Virus record (IMG/VR): IMGVR_UViG_3300021963_000049
Span: 1-64,000 of that record
Length of the DNA: 64,000 nucleotides
From: a virus
Strand: one strand, 5' to 3'
Numbering within the stretch: the stretch's first letter is position 1; each line of letters begins with the position of its first letter. Under the pieces are notes generated by a model. That model was not told where the DNA came from, ran no database searches, and saw only the letters and a list, made by a program, of their open reading frames with translations. This document shows positions 63,862 to 64,000 of this stretch, one piece after another. The position numbers and the translations under genes were made by a program.

Positions 63862-63919
63862 AATCATAATTTTAAGATGTAATTTACTAAATATTTGAGT
63901 TATACACAAAAGTGCATAG

Positions 63920-63991
63920 TAGTTCCACCTGGACTCGAACCAGGAATACAAGCTTAGAAGGCTAGTGTTATATCCCTTTAACTATAGAACT
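63920..63991 (-). tRNA. tRNA-Arg (anticodon UCU)
   Basis: A 72-nt cloverleaf read leftward: acceptor AGTTCTA pairing with TGGAACT (one G.U), D stem GTTA/TAAC with a GG-containing loop, anticodon stem CTAGC/GCTTG (one T-T mismatch) with loop CTTCTAA, anticodon TCT at 63958-63956, 4-nt variable loop, T arm CCTGG-TTCGAGT-CCAGG and discriminator A. CCA is not encoded. It reads AGA/AGG, by far the main Arg codons here, so it probably boosts translation of phage genes. Confidence 0.92.
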
Positions 63992-64000
63992 AAAAACAGG

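Noticed and set aside
63862-63951. N-terminal extension of the 63544 gene
   Set aside because: It would run into the tRNA gene; the MKLFRRKK start at 63861 avoids this.
1-64000. Alternative genetic code, as in some crAss-like phages
   Set aside because: TAA, TAG and TGA all end genes, and none lies inside the long ORFs; the seven giant ORFs stay open under the standard code.
1-64000. Long opposite-strand ORFs inside the giant genes
   Set aside because: They lie fully inside strongly coding frames, have no recognisable motifs and odd composition (Leu/Ser/Phe/Cys-rich), and are shadows.
1-64000. CRISPR array, insertion sequence or prophage integration genes
   Set aside because: No regularly spaced repeats, transposase, integrase or terminal inverted repeats were seen.

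Overview
This window is a large piece of a tailed phage of the crAss-like group (Crassvirales) that very probably infects Bacteroidota. Three things support this. First, a rightward cassette of giant virion proteins carries the DFDID catalytic motif of the crAss-like virion RNA polymerase. Second, a leftward replication block combines a family B DNA polymerase, a DnaG-like primase, a DnaB-type helicase, a Sak4-like ATPase, a PD-(D/E)XK nuclease, an SF2 helicase, uracil-DNA glycosylase and an SPL-like radical SAM protein. Third, a few Bacteroidota-type TAnnTTTG promoter elements occur, with AT-rich leaders and almost no Shine-Dalgarno sequences. The DNA is AT-rich, close to one third GC by eye, and uses the standard code: TAA, TAG and TGA all end genes.

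Layout. Positions 1-34838, + strand: eight tightly packed late genes. Three are structural or cargo-type proteins (the first is cut by the window edge). Four are giant proteins of 1276-2757 residues that contain the RNA polymerase, a PD-(D/E)XK nuclease domain, two HExxH zincin-like sites and a LysM-like domain. The last is a 46-residue basic protein. Positions 34849-34868: a terminator hairpin between the convergent blocks. Positions 34872-63861, - strand: more than 50 genes for replication, recombination, nucleotide metabolism, regulation and host interaction. Eight hairpins divide this block into about eight transcription units, read from right to left: 63861-62911, 62754-61878, 61802-60345, 60299-47775, 47718-42320, 42226-39019, 38930-35520 and 35433-34872. 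One gene inside the block (52324-52638) points the other way. A tRNA-Arg(UCU) lies at the right edge.

How the genes work together. In the crAss-like model the giant + strand proteins are packaged and injected, and the virion RNA polymerase transcribes early genes. The leftward block then supplies the replisome (polymerase, primase, helicase, ssDNA-binding candidate), recombination (Sak4-like ATPase, Cas4/RecB-like nuclease, HNH and GIY-YIG nucleases), uracil repair and a MazG-like NTP pyrophosphatase. A MoxR-VWA pair and a ClpS-like adaptor hint at remodelling or proteolysis of host proteins. Several very small membrane proteins and two exported proteins lie in the same block.

The strongest unexplained signals are: (i) extreme CpG depletion in which about half of the surviving CpGs sit in CCGG; (ii) a split of the RNA polymerase coding region by a GTGA stop/start overlap with the only non-ATG start I chose; (iii) leftward hairpins whose mismatches are all A.C on the + strand and therefore G.U pairs in the leftward RNA. 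Nine genes were found by reading the gaps directly: 34698-34838, 45743-45913, 53819-53896, 53893-53976, 55314-55490, 58428-58604, 59323-59472, 59484-59615 and the tRNA. No stretch longer than 300 bases lacks a gene.
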